Shown here: positions 32,318-34,949 of the stretch, piece after piece
Layout of the letters: every line of letters begins with the position of its first letter
How positions within the stretch are numbered: the stretch's first letter is position 1
Assembly (NCBI GenBank): GCA_014377525.1
Contig: JACMPL010000034.1
Coordinates: 1-34,949, forward strand
Direction: 5' to 3'
Length of the DNA: 34,949 bases
Source of the DNA: Candidatus Saccharimonadota bacterium
GTDB taxonomy: Bacteria; Patescibacteriota; Saccharimonadia; Saccharimonadales; UBA4665
Made by a program: the position numbers and the translations under genes
Notes under the pieces: model-generated
Told to the model about the DNA's origin: nothing
Database searches by the model: none
The model's input: the letters and a program-made list of their open reading frames with translations, nothing else

Positions 32318-33175
32318 ATGACTACTAAACTTTCAACGACAAAACTCGAAACTATTGCTAACGATATCCGCGAAGACATTATCAGAATGCTCGAAGAGGC
32401 GGGAAGCGGCCACAGCGCAGGCCCACTGGGACTTGCTGATATATTCACCGCCTTATACTTTGACGTTATGAACCATGATCCGAAAAACCCTGATTGGCCT
32501 GAGCGTGATATTTTGCTGCTCAGCAACGGCCATTGTGTCCCCGTCCGTTACGCAACTATGGCCCATGCCGGTTACTTTGATAGAAAAGAATTAAAAACAC
32601 TACGTAAGTTCGGGTCAAGGTTGCAAGGCCATCCAGAACGAACCCGATTACCTGGTATGGAAACGACCAGTGGTCCGCTTGGTTGTGGTCTCAGCCAAGC
32701 CTGCGGTATGGCGCTTGCAATGCGCATGGACGGTATCACCAATCGCCGCGTGTTCGTAATCATGGGCGACGGCGAGCTCAATGAAGGTAATGTTTGGGAA
32801 GCAGCCATGCTCGGCGGCAAGTACAAGCTCAATAATGTCATCGGTATCATCGACCGTAATAACATCCAGATCGACGGCCCGACCGAACAAGTTATGCCGC
32901 TCGAAGACCTCAAAGGTAAGTGGGAGTCATTTGGCTGGCATGTGCTCGAAGTGAACGGTAACGACATCGAAGCCGTAATCGATTCGTTGCAAATGGCCAA
33001 AGCAATCGTCGAAAAACCAATTATGATCATCGCCTACACAATTCCGGGCAAGGGCGTCGATTTTATGCAAAGCGATTTCCACTGGCACGGCGCACCGCCA
33101 AATCACGAGCAGGCAAAAATAGCCCTGCATGAACTACGAACCCTCGGCGGCAAAATTAGGAGCGAACATGAGTAA
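32318..33175 (+). CDS. Transketolase, N-terminal subunit
   Basis: A 285-residue subunit holding the thiamine diphosphate pyrophosphate-binding half of transketolase. It moves two-carbon units between sugar phosphates in the non-oxidative pentose phosphate pathway, together with the next gene's product. The ThDP/Mg2+ motif is GDGELNEGNVWEAAM (150-164) with the following NN at 172-173, and His32 and His72 (SGH, NGH) match catalytic or substrate histidines. LQGHPER and the G-P-L-G-x-G-L-S segment are typical. It ends inside the next gene: the last GAACATGAGTAA contains the next ATG. Split transketolases occur in Archaea and many CPR bacteria. Confidence 0.95.
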   Translation: MTTKLSTTKLETIANDIREDIIRMLEEAGSGHSAGPLGLADIFTALYFDVMNHDPKNPDWPERDILLLSNGHCVPVRYATMAHAGYFDRKELKTLRKFGSRLQGHPERTRLPGMETTSGPLGCGLSQACGMALAMRMDGITNRRVFVIMGDGELNEGNVWEAAMLGGKYKLNNVIGIIDRNNIQIDGPTEQVMPLEDLKGKWESFGWHVLEVNGNDIEAVIDSLQMAKAIVEKPIMIIAYTIPGKGVDFMQSDFHWHGAPPNHEQAKIALHELRTLGGKIRSEHE

Positions 33176-34148
33176 TTTACACCTGGCCGACATTACCGGC
33201 GACCTCGAACAAGAACCAATCCGTAAAGGCTTTGGCCGCGGACTGCTCAAAGCTGGTCAACTCGACAAAAACGTTGTAGCCGCCTGCGCCGACTTGACTG
33301 ACTCTACCCAAATGAGTTTATTCAAAGCCGAATTTCCTGACCGATTCGTAGAAATTGGCGTTGCCGAGCAAAATTTAGCCACCGTTGGCGCCGGTCTGGC
33401 TGCTATGGGCAAAATACCGTTCGTGTCGAGCTACGCAGCCTTTAGTCCTGGCCGAAACTGGGAGCAAATCCGTACTACCGCCTGTCTGAACGAACGACCG
33501 GTAAAGATTGTTGGCTCGCACGCCGGAGTCAGTGTCGGCCCGGACGGTGCAACGCATCAGATGCTGGAAGATATCGCGCTGATGCGTGTCCTGCCAAACA
33601 TGGTCGTAATTGTACCGGGTGATGCTTTGGAAGCTGAGCGCGCAACTTTGGCTATGGCTCAGGATGGTCGGCCTAATTACCTTCGATTGGCCCGCGAAGC
33701 CACGCCAATCATCACAACCGATAAGACGCCGTTTGAAATTGGTAGTGCCTACGTCTACGAAAAGGGCAGCGACGTCACCATAATCGCGACTGGAACAATG
33801 ACCTATCAGTCACTAGTGGCCGCTGAACAATTGTATAAAGATGGTATCGACGCCGAAGTCGTGCACGTGCCAACAATCAAACCGCTCGATGCCGAGACAA
33901 TTATCAAGAGCGTCAAAAAAACTGGTTGCGTCGTTACCGTTGAAGAAGGCCAAGTCATCGGTGGCCTCGGCGGGGCGATCGCCGAATTACTTGCCGAGAA
34001 TTACCCAGCGCCAATGCGCCGCATCGGTATGCTCGACCGCTTTGGCGAATCCGGTGAACCGAACCAGCTGCTTGAACATTTTGGCCTCGACGCCAAGCAC
34101 ATCCGCCTGGCGGCCCACGAAGTCACCGACCGAAAAAATCAGAACTAA
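33168..34148 (+). CDS. Transketolase, C-terminal subunit
   Basis: A 326-residue subunit with the pyrimidine-binding and C-terminal domains. Landmarks are ACADLTDSTQM, RFVEIGVAEQNLATVGAGLAA (the Glu of V-A-E-Q activates ThDP), PFVSSYAAFSPGRNWEQIR, GSHAGVSVGPDGATHQMLEDIALMR and VVTVEEGQVIGGLGGAI. The start is ATG 33168, because TTAGGAGCG lies just upstream, the text begins MSNLHLADITG, and an 8-nt overlap with the first subunit couples translation. The longer in-frame start at 33129 is not needed. Both halves have the expected lengths, so the enzyme is a true two-gene form, not a broken fusion. Confidence 0.95.
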   Translation: MSNLHLADITGDLEQEPIRKGFGRGLLKAGQLDKNVVAACADLTDSTQMSLFKAEFPDRFVEIGVAEQNLATVGAGLAAMGKIPFVSSYAAFSPGRNWEQIRTTACLNERPVKIVGSHAGVSVGPDGATHQMLEDIALMRVLPNMVVIVPGDALEAERATLAMAQDGRPNYLRLAREATPIITTDKTPFEIGSAYVYEKGSDVTIIATGTMTYQSLVAAEQLYKDGIDAEVVHVPTIKPLDAETIIKSVKKTGCVVTVEEGQVIGGLGGAIAELLAENYPAPMRRIGMLDRFGESGEPNQLLEHFGLDAKHIRLAAHEVTDRKNQN

Positions 34149-34164
34149 TTCTGTAGTTTACGAG

Positions 34165-34719
34165 CTAGTGTGTGGAGCGAGCTTCGCTATTTAGCCGTGA
34201 GGCTAAACTGGCGGCTACCTCAGCATTCTTTGCCAAGTAGTCAAGATTTGAAACGAGTTTGGGAATTTCAACAGCATACGGGTCAAGTAATAGCCCAGTA
34301 AGTGCGAAGTTGCCAAGTTCTACGACGCGCCGCGTTTTGGCGATTCGGTCGTCATTAAACTGTGCGTCTTCATAGCTACACACACGGCCATAAGCCCGCA
34401 CGATTGGAATGGTTACTTCGGCGCGGAACTTATAGTCTGCTGTAGACTCACCAAACATTGGAGCAGGAAAGCCCGTCGTTTGTTTCGTGTACTCCCTGGC
34501 CGCTTTTGCTGCAACTTCGTACGCTTCAACGGTTAAAGGGTTCAGGTAACGTAGCGTACCGCTAACTAAGTACGAGCTGGCTACGCCAGTGTTCCTATAC
34601 GTCAGCTCTGTCAGTTTAGGATTAAACGGCCGATGAGTCTGTGCTACATACATACCAGCAATTTCCTGGTCCGAATAAAGGTCCATAATGCGAGGATTAA
34701 AATTATTTTGATTTGTCAT
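34165..34719 (-). CDS. Unknown soluble protein
   Basis: A 184-residue protein without signal peptide or transmembrane segment; I do not recognise a family. It starts with a polar stretch MTNQNNFNPRIMDLYSDQEI, has a helix-rich middle (VEAYEVAAKAAREYTKQ), a segment FGESTADYKFRAEVTIPIVRAYGRV, and a long C-terminal Ala-rich helix. Lengths and charges suggest a compact helical protein. The phrase APMFGESTADYKFR appears most distinctive and would be the best search query. A TATAAT (34732-34737, minus strand) ends 12 nt before the ATG, with GAGA in between, so a very short leader. It is convergent with the transketolase C-terminal gene, 16 nt apart. Confidence 0.7.
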   Translation of the reverse strand: MTNQNNFNPRIMDLYSDQEIAGMYVAQTHRPFNPKLTELTYRNTGVASSYLVSGTLRYLNPLTVEAYEVAAKAAREYTKQTTGFPAPMFGESTADYKFRAEVTIPIVRAYGRVCSYEDAQFNDDRIAKTRRVVELGNFALTGLLLDPYAVEIPKLVSNLDYLAKNAEVAASLASRLNSEARSTH

Positions 34720-34731
34720 TCTCTACAGCTC

Positions 34732-34737
34732 ATTATA
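34732..34737 (-). promoter_or_regulatory. -10 box TATAAT of the unknown gene at 34719
   Basis: Consensus TATAAT on the minus strand, 12 nt before the ATG, giving a leader of about 5 nt. Confidence 0.5.
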
Positions 34738-34785
34738 CCTTAATCAATAAAATATGTCAATAGTATGGCTGGCAATAAGCTCAGG

Positions 34786-34791
34786 TATACT
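34786..34791 (+). promoter_or_regulatory. -10 box TATACT of the aldolase gene
   Basis: TATACT lies 29 nt before the ATG at 34821, with AAAGGAA in the leader. No clear -35 is seen. It is divergent from the preceding unknown gene. Confidence 0.5.
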
Positions 34792-34820
34792 AAAGGCACT
34801 TAAGCATTAAAGGAATTACT

Positions 34821-34949
34821 ATGCCACTTACCCTTCGTCAAATACGTATCAATTGTAAGCAAGCCCGCAACCGCATGGCGCAAGCCCGCCAAGAGGGTTG
34901 GGCGTTCGGAGCCTTCAATCTTGACGACCAAGCGACGCTTAAAGCTGTG
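34821..34949 (+). CDS. Class II fructose-bisphosphate aldolase, N-terminal part (cut by window end)
   Basis: Only the first 43 codons are inside the window. ATG at 34821 is preceded by AAAGGAA 5 nt upstream. The text ends GWAFGAFNLDDQATLKAV, which matches the opening of class II aldolases (G-A-F-N-x-x-x-x-x-L-K-A), in which that Asn/Asp segment follows the first strand. Family members cleave fructose-1,6-bisphosphate, or tagatose-bisphosphate in the GatY/KbaY branch. The adjacent transketolase genes favour the fructose-bisphosphate assignment. The rest of the gene, including the zinc histidines, is outside. Confidence 0.75.
   Translation, partial: MPLTLRQIRINCKQARNRMAQARQEGWAFGAFNLDDQATLKAV

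Noticed and set aside
1-34949. CRISPR arrays, insertion sequences, prophage, tRNA or rRNA genes, defence systems.
   Set aside because: No spaced repeats, terminal inverted repeats with transposase, tRNA T-arm text, or recognisable defence proteins were found by reading both strands.

Overview
The window looks like a chromosome segment of a small-genome bacterium of the Patescibacteria/CPR type, most likely Candidatus Saccharibacteria (TM7). This is inferred from the gene mix: a transketolase split into two subunits, a short GAPDH-RpiB-RPE cluster, typA, rmuC, DUF2130, YajQ, pheST, membrane-anchored FKBP, and many short lineage-specific membrane proteins. No amino-acid or cofactor biosynthesis operons are visible. 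The standard genetic code applies: TGA, TAG and TAA all end intact genes at plausible C-termini. I saw no rRNA, tRNA, CRISPR array or insertion sequence.

Layout. 1-275 is the 3' end of metK. 258-3600 (minus strand) holds a broken VTT/DedA-like gene, a surface-anchored GH5 glycosidase, and a badly decayed winged-helix gene that fills an apparently empty 1 kb. 3770-8656 (plus) has a Lys-rich membrane-anchored protein, the ribosome GTPase typA, a polytopic membrane protein and a small soluble protein. 8679-9869 (minus) has a DUF1801 protein and an alpha/beta hydrolase. 9940-12662 has the C-terminal fossil of an ABC-2 permease, a DUF2130 protein and an MscS channel. 12776-14366 has a TIGR03086-type protein, a second alpha/beta hydrolase and a strong terminator. 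14510-18443 has a ZIP transporter, RmuC, an MGH1-like glycosidase and YajQ. 19241-25648 looks like one transcription unit: pheS-pheT-ABC exporter-Nudix-FKBP. 25749-28611 is a redox group: glutaredoxin, a second glutaredoxin broken by an amber codon, thioredoxin reductase and an FNR-like reductase, followed by a GDPD phosphodiesterase. 28714-34949 is central metabolism: pyrophosphatase, GAPDH-RpiB-RPE, a broken guanylate-kinase-like gene, split transketolase, an unknown gene, and the start of a class II aldolase.

How the genes work together. GAPDH, RpiB, RPE, the two transketolase subunits and the aldolase would connect lower glycolysis with the non-oxidative pentose phosphate pathway, giving ribose phosphate without an oxidative branch. 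Glutaredoxin, thioredoxin reductase and the FNR-like enzyme form a thiol/flavin redox set. The GH5 enzyme and the MGH1-like enzyme suggest scavenging of oligosaccharides.

Two window-wide patterns stand out. First, a -10 box (TATAAT, TATACT and variants) lies only 6-8 nt before the start codon of many genes, which predicts leaderless mRNAs alongside a second set of genes with clear Shine-Dalgarno sites. Second, at least five recognisable genes are broken, at very different stages of decay. One of them carries an 11-bp insertion between ACCGGT repeats exactly within its P-loop codons.
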